64,000 bases of DNA from Hemerocallis citrina. Lineage: Eukaryota; Streptophyta; Magnoliopsida; Asparagales; Asphodelaceae. The position numbers and the translations under genes are program-made. A model generated the notes under the pieces. That model was given only the letters and a program-made list of their open reading frames with translations, was not told where the DNA came from and ran no database searches. The stretch is from the NCBI GenBank assembly GCA_017893485.1, contig CM030360.1, forward strand, positions 3,393,967 through 3,457,966, in the 5' to 3' direction. This document shows, piece after piece, positions 34,520 through 45,848 of the stretch; position 1 is the first letter of the stretch; each line of letters opens with the position of its first letter.

Positions 34520-35173
34520 TGGTGATGGTGAAAATTGCAACAAATTAGGTTCGTATGATTCTAGCACAGATCTCAAAGCTTCTACAAGTAGATTAACCAT
34601 AACAGACCTCCTTAACAGGTCTGGACCTTCTCTAGGCTCCTCTACAAGACATGCGCTTCTTTTAAGCCCATAAATAGTGACAGACTAGGTCCACTAGGAG
34701 AGACACCTAGTCTATGAAGGCTATGAGTCAAATCTTTTATCCCCTAATAAGAGAACTTATCTCTAGAGGGGGAGGAACATAAAGGAGATAAGGAATTCAT
34801 ATTAATCCAATGGATTTAGATCGATCTTTTGATATATTTCTCAGGCCTTTAAATACCCTCACCCCTCCCCAGTCAGAAGGTAATCACCAAATCGTCAGTT
34901 TCTCTCTCAAACTCTCTTTCTCTTTCTGGTTCTGACTGGAGCGTCGGGGGTCTGTCGCCGGCGCCAACCCCCGGTATTTCAGGCTTTTTGTATGTCCATC
35001 AACTGCGTCAGCAACCGTCGGATTCAGATCACGGTGGTCAGTCAACGATCCAGATTCAATTTCAGGAGCTCTAACCGCATTTTACGGCAAAGATCAAATG
35101 TCAGATTTTTAGTAGTTTCCATTAAATAAGAACTCACTATCTGTTTAGTCCCACACCTAAATAAGCAGCAACG
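34520..35173 (+). repeat. Tat element 3' LTR
   Basis: Matches 24252-24918. It begins tggtgatggtg; the final base appears changed (cg instead of ca). The long C run of the left LTR is shorter here. Confidence 0.88.
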
Positions 35174-35411
35174 CCTCTTTTTTGGAAATTTTTGTCATGG
35201 GAGATCTACACTCAAAGATTTATTGAACATCTTTCTTCATTAGAATTGCATTTTGTTTTTAGTTAGGAGTATAATTAGAATAGTAGTTGAGTTTGTTCTA
35301 GATTTAATATAAAATCTGTTTTACCGTTGCAAGGTTGAAATGCTTCTCAGATGCTACAGAAGTAGTTGGAAACTTTATTCCATTGCAAGGTTGAAAATCT
35401 GAAACGTGTCC

Positions 35412-35689
35412 TAGGGATGGCAACCGTGCCGGGTTGACTTGCAACCCTCCCACGACCCGTCCACACGAACCCGGCCCGCTAGTATGCGGTTCGGGTCCGG
35501 CTCGTACCCGCGGGTCTACCGAGTCTACCGGGTCAGCCTAATGGATTCGCGGGTCGACCATGTCGAAATTTCCAATTTCGAACCCGACCCGGCCCCGTTG
35601 ACACCCCACCCGACCGACCCTTCCAAGTTATGCTTCAACCCGTGTGGGTCCAATCCGACCTAGCCCAGTCGACCTAAATGCCAACCCTA
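35412..35689. mobile_element. hAT MITE, 278 bp
   Basis: Ends tagggatggcaac and aaatgccaaccct(a) form an inverted repeat of the same type as the ends of the large hAT element at 8938-20496. The interior is rich in cccggcccg and cgggt words. Flanks read acgtgtcct and acgtggtcct, a target duplication differing by one inserted base. No ORF of significance. It was probably mobilised by a transposase of the family represented by the large hAT element. Confidence 0.72.
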
Positions 35690-36564
35690 CGTGGTCCTCA
35701 CAATTATTAAGAAGTGGTGGGGGAAAAGTTGAACTCGAAATTCATACCTTAATTTCCACCACCTTTTGGCTTTTGGGCAGACTGCATCTAGGGAAGGCAT
35801 ATGTGAGATGAAATGGCCAAAAGCCAAGGTTAAGTCCAGTCCTTATTCGTGCAGGTAAATTGCTGCCTCTCATCTAATATTAGCGGATCAGTTGGAATAT
35901 TTTCTGGAGATTATTTTGGAGAAGGAATATATCTTTTTGCTCAATGATTGCCTTCTACACTTGTGGGCTGGGGTTGCTTTTTTATGCGCTACCTTCCTTC
36001 TGACCTTTCAAATTTTGATTAATCTATATTAGGTACATTGATAAGTTGTACATATAGTAGTTGTACTTATATTAGGTTAACCTAACCTAATATAAGTACA
36101 ACTAATATACGTACATTGATAAGTTGTACTTATATTAGGTTTTTTTTTTAATAGTCTTGTTCGCATTAGTTATATTCACATTATAAGCGTTGGTCTTAAC
36201 AATGTTTGTATTTGGAATTTCAAATAATGCACAGTGGTAAGTCATGTTGGGATTTTAAGTTAATTTTCATCCTCGCATAACAAAGGTTACTTCATTCATA
36301 TTTGAGTACACAGCTAAATTTACTAAAGGACTTGTATTGGTATAAAATTCTGTATAGCATCGTTATGTGCAACTCAATTTCATGACAATTGACAATGAGT
36401 ACTCGGTTGTTGAAGAGGTAGAGATATAATGTAGGGAGTGTCGCATTTGAATCTTGACAATCTGAGTTGCTAGTAACTCTTCTCGTTTCCTGTAAGGACA
36501 AAAAAGTGTAGGTAATAAGTAGAACAGGAGATATCAACTGGGGTCTTTTTTTTTCCCAATGAAG
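35690..36564. other. Intergenic, with an inverted repeat near 36060
   Basis: No gene recognised. It includes the perfect 19-bp inverted repeat listed next and direct repeats of tacattgataagttgtac at about 36034 and 36112. Confidence 0.5.
36060..36102. repeat. Perfect 19-bp inverted repeat with 5-bp loop
   Basis: Arms 36060-36078 (gttgtacttatattaggtt) and 36084-36102 are exact reverse complements with loop aacct. A further direct copy of the left arm occurs at about 36123-36141. Confidence 0.9.
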
Positions 36565-36789
36565 GAGATATCATTTGTTTTTTTTTTTTTTATATAGAAA
36601 AAAGTTGATCTCGTCACCGATTTATTAATAAAAAATTAACGAAACAAGTAGTACAAATAGTATACATCTATCTGTTCCTAAAACGGAATAGTGAAAAATA
36701 ATTACAAAGCTAAGCCTACATTCCTAACTAATTCCTTCTCTAGCTAAACTTGTAGACGAGGCATCTGCACACTGTTCTCCCACCCAACT

Positions 36790-37465
36790 CTCTCAGATGT
36801 ATTTTGAATTCAAAAAAATCTAATTTGAAATTCAAAATACCTCTCCACCCCAGGAACTCCCTCCACCTTCCCCCAAACGTCCACCATGGCAACAACCACA
36901 ACCACTGTCTCCTACTGGCATGCTAACTCCTATCCCAACGACGTTGCCATCGTATACCCTCCAAACCAAACCCACTGCGACGCCATCTTCCGATTGCGAC
37001 AAATTCAGCCTTCAACATTCGTCGTTGTTCTCAACCGACAGGTCGGTACTACTGACGAACTTCTCCACCAACGAACATCACCAACGAACATCACCGCCTA
37101 TCAAAAGTGACGCTTGCACTCACCAATCACTCCACAGATGTAATTTAAATTTCAAACACAATCTAGTTCGAAGTTCAAATTAATCTCTCCCTATTTCCCA
37201 ATCTATAATTTGACTTTCAAAAATCTATATTGAAATTCAAATTTTATCGAATTCTCCGCCTCTACCCTCTAAATGAAATTTGACTTTGACATTTCAAAAA
37301 ACCTAAATTGAAATTCAAAATTCAACATCATGCACCCTCTCTCTCATTACCTAGTCCCCAAAATATTTTGAATTTCAAAATTCTAAATTGAAATTCAAAC
37401 ATGATCCAAATCCCCCATTAACTTATCCCCCAAATGTAATTGAATTTCAAACCCTAATTTGAAAT
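36790..37465. repeat. Dispersed gaatttcaaa / ttgaaattcaaa repeats
   Basis: At least six pairs of a (t)gaatttcaaa-like word followed 8-15 bp later by (t)tgaaattcaaa recur through this stretch, separated by C-rich DNA. Each pair is itself partly palindromic. Confidence 0.7.
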
Positions 37466-37474
37466 TCAAATTTT

Positions 37475-37535
37475 AAAAATCAATCAATCAATTAATCACC
37501 AATCAATCAATCAATCTCCAATCAACTCTTATCAA
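37475..37535. repeat. (AATC)n microsatellite
   Basis: Interrupted run of aatc units (atcaatcaatcaatta ... aatcaatcaatcaatc). Confidence 0.9.
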
Positions 37536-38242
37536 AATCTCCCCTTTCCCCTATATTCATCTTTGGCCTAACCTAGCGACCGTCATCCACCGACCATCCC
37601 ACTCCATGAACATTGGCTCTCATCGCCGCCAACGCCCACCTCCACTCCGTATCCCTTCTCAACCTTGCCAACGAAATCAACCTCCACACCAGCCCAGCGA
37701 TGCCAGCCACAGCCCACCAACAGCAATCACTTGCCATCGACACAACAACCACCTGACAACCGATGAGAGCGCTGCCAAACCATCCGGCACACCGGCAAAC
37801 CACGCCGCCAACACACCCTCAACGTCGACAACACCCTGACGCTCCATATCGGTCACAAGCACCTCCAATCTCCGAAGAGAGCAACTCCCGTCGACGGCAA
37901 CCATTAAAGCTGCTTCAATTCCACCTCCATTTCCCCCGACGACGCAACACCCACCCTCGATGCCTGTCACTTGGCGTCGTTAGTTCTCTTCGCGCCGACC
38001 ACCTCTACAGAATCTAAAGTCAAGAAACCCTAGTTGGAATTCCGAAGACACCAACACCGCTCCGGCAGTGGGGTTGGGGGGGGAGGAGGAGGAGGAGGAG
38101 GCGAGGGAGTCCTCCTCCCTCCCCGATCAACATTTTGCTTCTGGGTTTTATTATTTGGGGTTTATTTGGAGAGCTTCTCTCTCTAGATTTTCTAGAGAGA
38201 GAACCTCCTTTTTTTTATATTGTTGCTGAGATATCATTTGTT

Positions 38243-38405
38243 ATGAGGCCAATAGATTGAAAACAATAAGTAGCTTTTGGTTATCATATCTTGCAAACAT
38301 AGATAATGTATAATACATGGCAGTCACTAGATACAAGGTAGATTCTAAATGCGGTAGTTGTTGTCTGTGCTCAAGCTATAAAATCCATGTTAGCAAAGTA
38401 TTCAA
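38243..38405. other. Intergenic, no gene
   Basis: Short AT-rich stretch between the retroelement and the small-LTR element; nothing recognisable. Confidence 0.4.
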
Positions 38406-38418
38406 TTAGTTTGAAGGG

Positions 38419-38566
38419 TTTCAAGTTTTATGAGAGATATTAATTTAGTCCCATATCAAATAATATATTGGTTTAGTTTTCTCTTCTCTTCTATATACAA
38501 GAGACATATTGTACGCAGTTTATTCAATCAATCATTAAAGTATTTCTTCCCATCATTAATCTAACA
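38419..38566 (+). repeat. Left LTR of small-LTR element
   Basis: Aligns with 61342-61506 from ataagagat/atgagagat onward to the terminal ctaaca. The start is set by analogy; an alternative start is the tgttag at 38388. Confidence 0.65.
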
Positions 38567-38579
38567 TGGTATCAAAGCC
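38567..38579 (+). other. Primer-binding site of small-LTR element
   Basis: tggtatcaaagcc directly follows the LTR, complementary in type to initiator tRNA-Met with one change from the usual tggtatcagagc. Confidence 0.75.
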
Positions 38580-39130
38580 TATAATAATATAAGGCCTATA
38601 CTATTTTTATCCTCGTCATCGAGGTGGAGTGGTTTCCACTTTCATCGGAATCACTCCACCTCCCGACATCCTAATCACAAACCCTAATCCCCAAAACCCT
38701 AACTCAAATCCCTTATTCCTAATCAAATCCTAATCTCCACAGCCATCACCATCAACAACAACAACAATCGACATCAACCCGCAACTAACTCTAGTAACAC
38801 CCACCACTGCAACTCCGGCGACACCACTCACCACCATCATCGACAGCATACCTCCAAACACCCAACATCAAAAACATCTACCTCTACGCCAACCCAAACT
38901 CCTGAATGGCCGAACCCCACTTTCGGTGACCCAAACCCACCAAACCCGTCATATTCTTCCACCAAATACATCAACCCCCACTACATCCCTCCTTCCACTC
39001 CCAAATACTCCAAATCCGAATCCCCAACAACAGCCGCCTCCATCCTCTTCGTCGCCCTCTACTACCCGCTCCACCCAACAACCCATAACCACCATCCGAC
39101 TCCCCCTCCGCTCCGTCTGCCGTCCATGGC
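38580..39130 (+). other. Interior of small-LTR element, left part
   Basis: C- and A-rich sequence with accctaa words and a short inverted repeat (ggtggagtggtttccac ... actccacc near 38622-38661). The open frames are proline/threonine-rich by composition. No conserved domain recognised. It resumes at 59892. Confidence 0.55.
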
Positions 39131-39135
39131 GATCC

Positions 39136-40608
39136 TGTTGGGTTTCGGGGCACAAACGCAGCGAAAAAAAAAATCCGAAACCCTAACCCTAGGATCCGTG
39201 TACAAGACATGGCTGATTATGGGGAAACGAAATTTTACCTTTTAAGAGCTTTACGAAGGCTGAAAGATGGATGTCTAATCACCACGCAACCCTTGTAGCA
39301 AGATCCGTATCTCTAAAGCAGTCCACACGAACGTCCGATCGTCCAACGATCAAGGGAGCCGGTACTAGCCGATGATGCTTGCCTCTGTCTCTCTCTCTCT
39401 CTTGCCTCTCAACAGTTGGAGCGGCTAGGGTTTTCTATGGAAAACGAATTTGCCAAAAGATAAACCCTAAACCAATACATCTCTATGTATTTATAAGAGA
39501 GAATGAGGTGGGCTTAACCCTAATCGGTTTGGCCAAACTGATTTGGTTTAATGATAACTGATTTGGTTTAATGATTTAAATTCGAATTATACTTTAATTA
39601 ATCAAGTCCAACTCAATTAAATAACTAATTTTGAATTTATAATCATTTAATTTAAATTCCGAATTTAAATTAAAACTCCTTTTAAACGTTCTAAGTGTGT
39701 GACCCTTTAGGTTATTATTACGTTGGCAATAATTTTATTATCTAATAATAAAATTATAAACACTGAGCGGCATCTAGTAATACATCATTGCTACCCAAGT
39801 AATAATAATAATTGGTGATTCAATTAAACCTTTCGTGACTAATGTCTCCGTGTAATATAATCCTTTTAACCTTGATATTATAGATTAAACTAGAGGCATG
39901 GTTCGTGTCATCCTCTTAATAATTTAATCTTTATTTTCTTGATCGATGAGTAGACTATTCAAACAAATCAATATTTGAGCATGGCCATGCATTTCATAGT
40001 CTCACTCAAACAAGAGGCCGATAATATTGCTCCTAAAATTAGGAGGGTTAAATTCCATCTAGATCATTCACATTTCTCACACGATTCATAATGAACCCAA
40101 TACTATCTTTATCATTACCCGATTAAAGATAACTTTTGATAGAATCAAAGTACATTAATTCTCGTGTAGAAATATAATGATTTCAGGTCAGAGGACCATT
40201 ACACCATTATCACAGTGAGATTACTTATGACATTTATCCATGTTGAATCTCACAGTGGGTCTGTCCAGTACAATGTACTCTTACATTTACCTATGTATTG
40301 ATTTTAGTATCTCTATACTAATGACCCATGAGAGGTGGTCATCAATCAATCAACATACTAGTCTCAATGTATTATTATTGTCCTAATTATAATAATACTT
40401 GACTAGGGACATTTAAGATTATTATACTATATATAATCTCATGTTCATATAGTTCGTATTAATAATCTAAGGACATTTATCATGCTAACATTTATAACGC
40501 AGTAAATACGAAGCATAATAAATTATTAATATAATCAAATAGAACATAATGTCAATAATACTGATTACATAATATCATTGTATTGCCTCTAGGGCACCTA
40601 CACTAACA
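39136..40608 (-). repeat. Copia 3' LTR (left copy)
   Basis: 1473 bp. On the minus strand it begins tgttagtgtaggtgcc and ends gaaacccaaca, with a TATA box (TTATAAATA) at about 39487-39495. Confidence 0.95.
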
Positions 40609-40619
40609 ATCTCCCACTT
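40609..40619 (-). other. Copia polypurine tract
   Basis: The minus strand reads aagtgggagat immediately before the 3' LTR, a very common polypurine tract in plant Copia elements. It lies just after the polyprotein stop. Confidence 0.85.
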
Positions 40620-40622
40620 GCA

Positions 40623-43600
40623 CTAGAGCCAATCACTCATGTATCGAATACCAATAGAACTAGTGTGACCCTCGTGCTTCTGCTGCGACAAAGCCTTAGT
40701 CAGTGGGTCAGCTACGTTATCATTTGTTTGCACTTTACATATATGTATATCTCCTCGTTCATTAATCTCACGAATAAGGTGATATCTTCTAAGTATATGT
40801 TTTGCCCTGGAGTGCGATCTTGGTTCCTTTGCTTGTGCTATGGCTCCGCTGTTATCGCAATAAAGATCGATAGGATCTACGATCGATGGAACCACACCAA
40901 GCCCTGTGATGAAATTTCGGATCCAAACTGCCTCCTTAGCTGCTTCGCAAGCAGCAATATACTCAGCCTCCATTGTAGAATCAGCTACTGTTTCTTGCTT
41001 TGAACTTTTTCAGCTTACAGCACCTCTGTTGAGACAAAACACGAAACCAGACTGGGATATAGAATCATCCTTGTCTGTTTGGAAACTAGAATCAGTGTAA
41101 CCTTTTACCACTAGTCTCTCTTCTCCCCCATATACCAAGAATGAATCTTTAGTCCTCTTCAAGTACTTAAGAATATTCTTGACAGCTGTCCAGTGACCTT
41201 CACCTGGATTAGACTGGAACCTGCTCGTCATACTCAAAGCATACGACACATCAGGACGAGTACATATCATTGCATACATGATAGATCCAATTGCAGAAGC
41301 ATATGGAATCTTACTCATGCGATCCTTTTCATCCAATGTTTTAGGACTATTGTCACTCGAGATTGATATCCCATGAGACATCGGGACAAATCACCTTTTA
41401 GCATCTTGCATCCCAAAACGATGCAGTACTTTGTCAATATATGTACTCTGACTTAGGCCGATCAATCTTCTGGATCTATCTCTATAGATCCTGATCCCTA
41501 ATATATAGGTCGCATCGCCTAAATCTTTCATGGAGAAATTTTTTCCCAACCAAGTCTTAACAGCCGGTAGAGAAGGTATGTCATTCCCGATAAGTAATAT
41601 ATCATCAATATATAATACTATGAATGCCACGTGGCTCCCACTAACCCTTTTGTAAACACAAGATTCATCTTCGTTTTGAATAAAGCCAAATTCCTTGACT
41701 GTCTGGTCAAAATGAATATTCCACCTCCTTGAGGCCTGCTTCAGTCCATAAATGGATCGACGCAACTTACATATCCTTCTAGCATCCCTTGGACTGACAA
41801 AACCTTCAGGTTGTGTCATGTACACATCCTCTTCAAGGCTCCCATTAAGGAAGGCTGTTTTGACATCCATCTGCCAGATCTCATAATCATGATAAGCTGC
41901 TATTGCAAGCAAAATTCTAATGGATTTGACCATAGCTACAGGTGAAAAAGTTTCATCATAGTCAATACCATGAATTTGTTTGAAACCTTTTGCAACCAAC
42001 CTAGCTTTATAGGTCTGAACATTTCCTTCCATGTCGGATTTCTTTTTGAAAACCCATTTGCACCCTATAGGTTTTACCCCTTCAGGTGGATCAACCAAAG
42101 TCCATACTTGGTTATCATACATGGAATCCATTTCAGATTTCATGGCTTCTAGCCATCTCTCAGAGTCAGGACTGTTCATAGCATCTTGGTAGGTGAGGGG
42201 CTCATCTTGATCTATGAGCATCAAATCACCATTTTCTATTAAGAGAAATCCATAATATCTCTCAGGTTTTTGGCGAATCCTACCAGATCTACGAACAATC
42301 TGTGTTTCTTGAGCAGTGTCATCTTGAATATTATCTTGAATATCCTGCTCAAGTTCCAATTCAGGTTCAACATTATCTTGTGGGTCTCGAGCTACATCGA
42401 GTTCTATTTTCCTCCCACTGTTTCTTTTGGAGACTAGCTCTCGTTCAAGAAATACAGCAGTGCGAGAAACAACTATTTTGTTCTCGGTCGGATTATAGAA
42501 GAAGTAACCCTTAGTTTCCTTCGGGTACCCCACAAAATAACACTTGTCTGATTTTGGTCCAAGCTTGTCCGAGATCATACGTTTCACAAACGCTTCACAT
42601 CCCCATATTTTCATAAATGACATGCTTTGACGTTTCTCAGTCCATATCTCATATGGAGTCTTTTGAACCGCTTTAGTTGGAACTCGGTTTAGTGTATATG
42701 CAGCCGTTTCTAGGGCATAACCCCAGAAACTTATTGGAAGATTAGCATGACTCATCATCGATCGTACCATGTCCAACAAGGTACGATTTCTCCTTTCAGA
42801 AACCCCATTCCATTGTGGTGTTCCAGGAGGAGTGAGTTGTGATACTATACCACACTCCTTTAAGTAATTCTTAAAATCATGGCTTAAGTATTCACCTCCT
42901 CGATCAGATCGAAGAGTTTTAATACTTCCGCCTATTTGCTTTTCTACTTCAGCTTTAAATTCTTTGAACTTTTCAAAGGATTCAGATTTGTGTTTCAAAA
43001 GATACACATATCCGAATCTACTAAAATCATCAGTAAATGTTATTAAGTAATAAAAGCCACCTCTTGCCATAGAACGCATTGGACCACATACATCACTATG
43101 TATCAGTTCTAATCGTTCGTTGGCCCTTTCACCTTGTTTAGTAAAAGGAGCTTTTGCCATTTTACCAAGTAAACAAGCATCACATTCATCGTATGATTCA
43201 AAATCAAACTTATCCAAAAATCCATCTTTATGTAGTTTGGATATGCGATTCTCATTTATATGGCCTAATCGACAATGCCAAAGGTATGTTTGATTTGAGT
43301 CATTTGCTTTAAGACGTTTATTCATATTATAGACGGGAGTATAATCAAGATCAAGAACATATAAACCATTAAATAAACGCGCTACACCATAAGTTAAATC
43401 ATTTAAACCAAAAGAGCAACAATTGTCTTTTATTATAAACGAAAAACCCTTCTTGTCCAAACAAGAAATAGAAATAATGTTTCTGCAAATCGCAGGCATG
43501 TAATAACAGTTCTCAAGTTCTAAAATAAGCCCAGAGGGCAACGATAAATAATAAGTCCCTACGGCCATAGCAGCAACCTTTGCTCCATTGCCAACGCGTA

Positions 43601-44603
43601 GGTCGATCTCTCCCTTTGCCAAAGATCTACTCCTTTGAAGTCCCTGCACATTAATACAAATGTGAGAACCACATCCAGTATCCAATACCCAAGATGTAGG
43701 AGTAGATAAATTGACTTCTATAACATAAATACCTGAATCAGAAATATTCAGAGATTTCACGCTCTTCAGACTTTCCAAATAAGCTGGACAGTTTCTCTTC
43801 CAATGACCTGGTTTCTTGCACCAGTGACAATCACCCTTATCAGGTTTAGCAACACCACCTTTAGGCTTGAGAGCCTTCTTGAAAGTGGGCTTGGAAGGAG
43901 CAACTGCATTAGATCCAATCTTTTTCTTGCCCTTCCATTTCCCCTTTCCCTTAGCACCTTTATTGCCCACCATCATTATGGGAGCATTCTCAGGTGCCTT
44001 TTGCATGTTGGCTTCGGTGGTTCTTAACAGTGCCAACAATTCAGTGGGTGTTTTGTCTTGCTCGGTCATGGTGAAAGTCATAATAAACTGGGCATAGTTG
44101 ATGTTCAAAGATTGCAAGATAATATCTATTTGAGCCTCTCGAGAAAGCCCGGAGCCCAAACGGTCTAGGTATTCAAAATACCCAATCATCTTCAGAACAT
44201 GCGGTCCAACCGGGTTATTTCCTTGCTTGCAGTTAAAAAGTGCTTTGTACGTATTGAACCTTTCTTGACGAGCCTGTACTTGAAACATCGTCTGAAGATG
44301 CTCAAGCATAGCATAAGCATCCATATGCTCATGCTGCTTCTGAAGCTCAGCACTCATAGTTGCAAGCATGAGACAAGCAACATCCGTCGCATCATCAATA
44401 TGCTTCTGGTAAGCATTTAGTTGAGCACGAGTTGCACCGTCACCAGGATGGACCGGTGGAGGAATTTCAACAACATGGAGCTTACGCTCCTGCCTGAGGA
44501 CAATCCTCAAATTCCTAGACCAGTCAAGGAAGTTTGTTCCTGTTAGCTTGTCCTTCTCAAGGACTGATCGCACGGAGAAAGAGTTGTTTGTGTTTTGCGC
44601 CAT
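40623..44603 (-). pseudogene. Copia Gag-Pol polyprotein, two nonsense codons
   Basis: One frame from ATG 44603 to TAG 40623 (1326 codons before the stop) is interrupted only by TGA at 41391-41393 (after GMQDAKR) and TGA at 41010-41012 (after NRGAVS, where family members have tryptophan). Domains in order: Gag with a CCHC knuckle CHWCKKPGHWKRNC near residue 258; protease WVLDTGCGSH near 306; GAG-pre-integrase (WHCRLGHI, CDACLLGK); integrase with HSDVCGP near 505, RSDRGGEY and PQWNGVSERRNRT; reverse transcriptase with KARLVAKGF, DVKTAFLNG and catalytic YIDD near 997; RNase H with YCDNSGAIA and RSHSRAKHI. The first stop removes RNase H, so this copy is defective but recently so. Confidence 0.95.
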
Positions 44604-45848
44604 TTAGTATCTACAATGTTTAAAATGCATAAGATAAGTTAGATTGCCAAATAATTAATAATTATGTTCAAGTGATTATGGCCAATTCTCCCAAAACATA
44701 ACTATTTAGGTAGACAACATTTGTCAATTATATCACATATAATTCTTGGATAGTTTGGTGAACAACTATTGTTCTAATTTATCTAATAAATTCTTTGCCA
44801 AACTCTATGCTTCTAAGTTCACTATCCACAATTCTATTGTGATGACTTAGTTAAGTTGGACCCAATGATTAACATGACGAATATCACATTTATTCTTTCG
44901 CACCTAACCACGATTAAAAGGAGTGCTCTACTTTGGCAAACCCACCCCTTATGATCTAGGCTTTGATGAGTGTTAATTCATTGGAAAGCATCTAATTAAC
45001 TTAATATTTTGTTAAGGGGTTTACTTATAAACGATCATGATCCCATCATAAAGAGATTCCCAATTTGTCTTGGAACTAAATATTTCAAATCAAAAATTCG
45101 TTGAATGAATGATTTCCAGATCAGAGGTTAACGCACAGACGGCATTATTGGCACCCCTTTTCTTACAGATTCGTAATCGGTTGTTGACAAAATCATTCAA
45201 TCGTTGAATCAATGAAAATTCATATTTAATTGTCGTGTTTCATAAACACGAAAATCTCATGATCGTTTGTTTAATGTTCATCTTAAATCGTTACAGATTA
45301 TATCTTGCTTAAGCAGACATGGCATGGGTGATGTATCTAATACATACATTAATACATTATTAATCTAATTGAAGCATGCATCATAATGTATTCTACACAT
45401 GCATTCATACATCAATATGTAAAGTGCAGTATGTAAACGTGCTTGGTTATGGCCTTTATTCTACATGATCCTTTCAAGCTAATGAAAGGATCGAGGTCAA
45501 TCTATGGTGGAAAATATAAATACAATTACATGTCTTCATTCTCCTTGGTTGCTCCACTTCTTGGATCGTCCTTCAATCTTCAAGTACATTACATTGAATA
45601 ATTGAAAACAAACTATACTAATGTACTTACATAATAAAACTCGAGTTACATTCGAGATTAGACAATTACAAGAATGAAGAAAACGACATGCAAGTCGTAT
45701 TTATAAAACCAAAACCATAAACCATTAATCTAAGGGTCTTAAGGCCATAACCAGCACCATGCTCAAGTAAACAATTAAGAACACAAAAAAAAAAAAAAAA
45801 AAAATATACAGCAGGGGTCCGGGGGCGGCAGCCCCCGGGCGGGATCCG
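44604..45848 (-). other. Copia 5' leader, part next to gag
   Basis: Untranslated leader between the gag ATG and the Tekay insertion. Near its right end come an A run (about 45786-45804) and a hairpin-forming GC block gtccgggggcggcagccccc at about 45819-45838. No ORF of note. Confidence 0.7.

Larger units (their letters stand above)
24252..35173 (+). mobile_element. Non-autonomous Tat-type Ty3/Gypsy element with antisense genes
   Basis: Two LTRs (24252-24918 and 34520-35173) are flanked by cctct at 24247-24251 and 35174-35178, a 5-bp target duplication. A TTGGCGCC primer-binding site follows the left LTR and a purine-rich tract precedes the right one. The sense strand retains a decayed gag, the protease and only the extreme C-terminus of pol; reverse transcriptase, RNase H and integrase are missing. 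The 3' half carries tandem repeats and two genes on the opposite strand. Antisense extra ORFs in this position are a known property of the plant Tat lineage, which supports the assignment. Confidence 0.88.
36580..38227 (-). mobile_element. ORF-less non-LTR retroelement (minus strand)
   Basis: A T run at 36580-36591 is the reverse-strand A tail. Perfect 15-bp duplications gagatatcatttgtt flank the insert at 36565-36579 and 38228-38242, as expected for target-primed reverse transcription. On the minus strand the 5' end has agagagagaa, a G/A-rich leader and (GGA)n-like sequence; no endonuclease or reverse-transcriptase motif exists anywhere in the 1648 bp. It may be an internally deleted LINE or another retrotransposed RNA. 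Confidence 0.75.

Noticed and set aside
38690..38730. Telomere-like ccctaa words
   Set aside because: Isolated accctaa words here and at 60600-60850 and 63770-63850 are not tandem CCCTAAA arrays.
38926..39186. Pro/Thr-rich protein frame
   Set aside because: Spans the Copia insertion junction at 39135/39136 and reflects C/A-rich composition.
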